From Alphaproteobacteria bacterium (GTDB lineage Bacteria; Pseudomonadota; Alphaproteobacteria; Rhizobiales; Xanthobacteraceae), in assembly GCA_005883445.1 (NCBI GenBank), contig VAZL01000247.1, positions 1 to 5,504 on the forward strand: 5,504 bases of DNA. Reading direction: 5' to 3'. The notes below the pieces were generated by a model, which saw only the letters and a program-made list of their open reading frames with translations, had not been told where the DNA came from and did not search any database. A program made the translations under genes and the position numbers. Of this stretch, positions 5,484 to 5,504 are shown one piece after another (position 1 is the stretch's first letter; each line of letters opens with the position of its first letter).

Positions 5484-5504
5484 GATGTCGCGCCGGTTGC
5501 TCCG

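Overview
The window is high-GC DNA (about 70% in most genes by spot counts, nearer 60% in one) with dense, Shine-Dalgarno-led genes and two kinds of intergenic palindromic repeat. One repeat reads VIAGLDPAIH in its minus-strand translation, a sequence I associate with intergenic repeats of Bradyrhizobium-like Hyphomicrobiales. Together with a Bug-type solute receptor and several acyl-CoA dehydrogenases, this suggests a metabolically versatile alphaproteobacterium. The taxonomic call is inference.

Layout. On the + strand, the last 28 codons of an acyl-CoA dehydrogenase (ACAD) end at 88. A MaoC/hydratase-2 enoyl-CoA hydratase follows at 120-986. All other genes are on the - strand and converge on it. 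In their direction of transcription they are: a tripartite tricarboxylate transporter (TTT/Bug) periplasmic receptor (5471-4488); a 233-bp gap filled with palindromic repeats; a full-length but motif-degenerate ACAD (4254-3028); 16 bp later a second ACAD that is broken by an internal deletion and frameshift (3011-1894); a short palindromic repeat; and a class II aldolase/adducin-family protein with a signal peptide (1805-999). The + and - units meet tail to tail with only 12 bp between stop codons.

How the genes may work together. A periplasmic receptor for a carboxylate, ACADs for alpha,beta-desaturation of an acyl-CoA, a hydratase for the next step, and a metal-dependent aldolase or decarboxylase-like enzyme fit an accessory locus for uptake and CoA-linked breakdown of an unidentified organic acid. 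No CoA ligase/transferase or transporter membrane subunit lies in the window, so the substrate cannot be named.

The points most worth a second look are the ACAD pair, the apparently exported aldolase, and the nested palindrome. In the ACAD pair, neither gene has the usual catalytic Glu and one has lost about 22 residues. I see no RNA gene, CRISPR array, insertion sequence or complete novel system.
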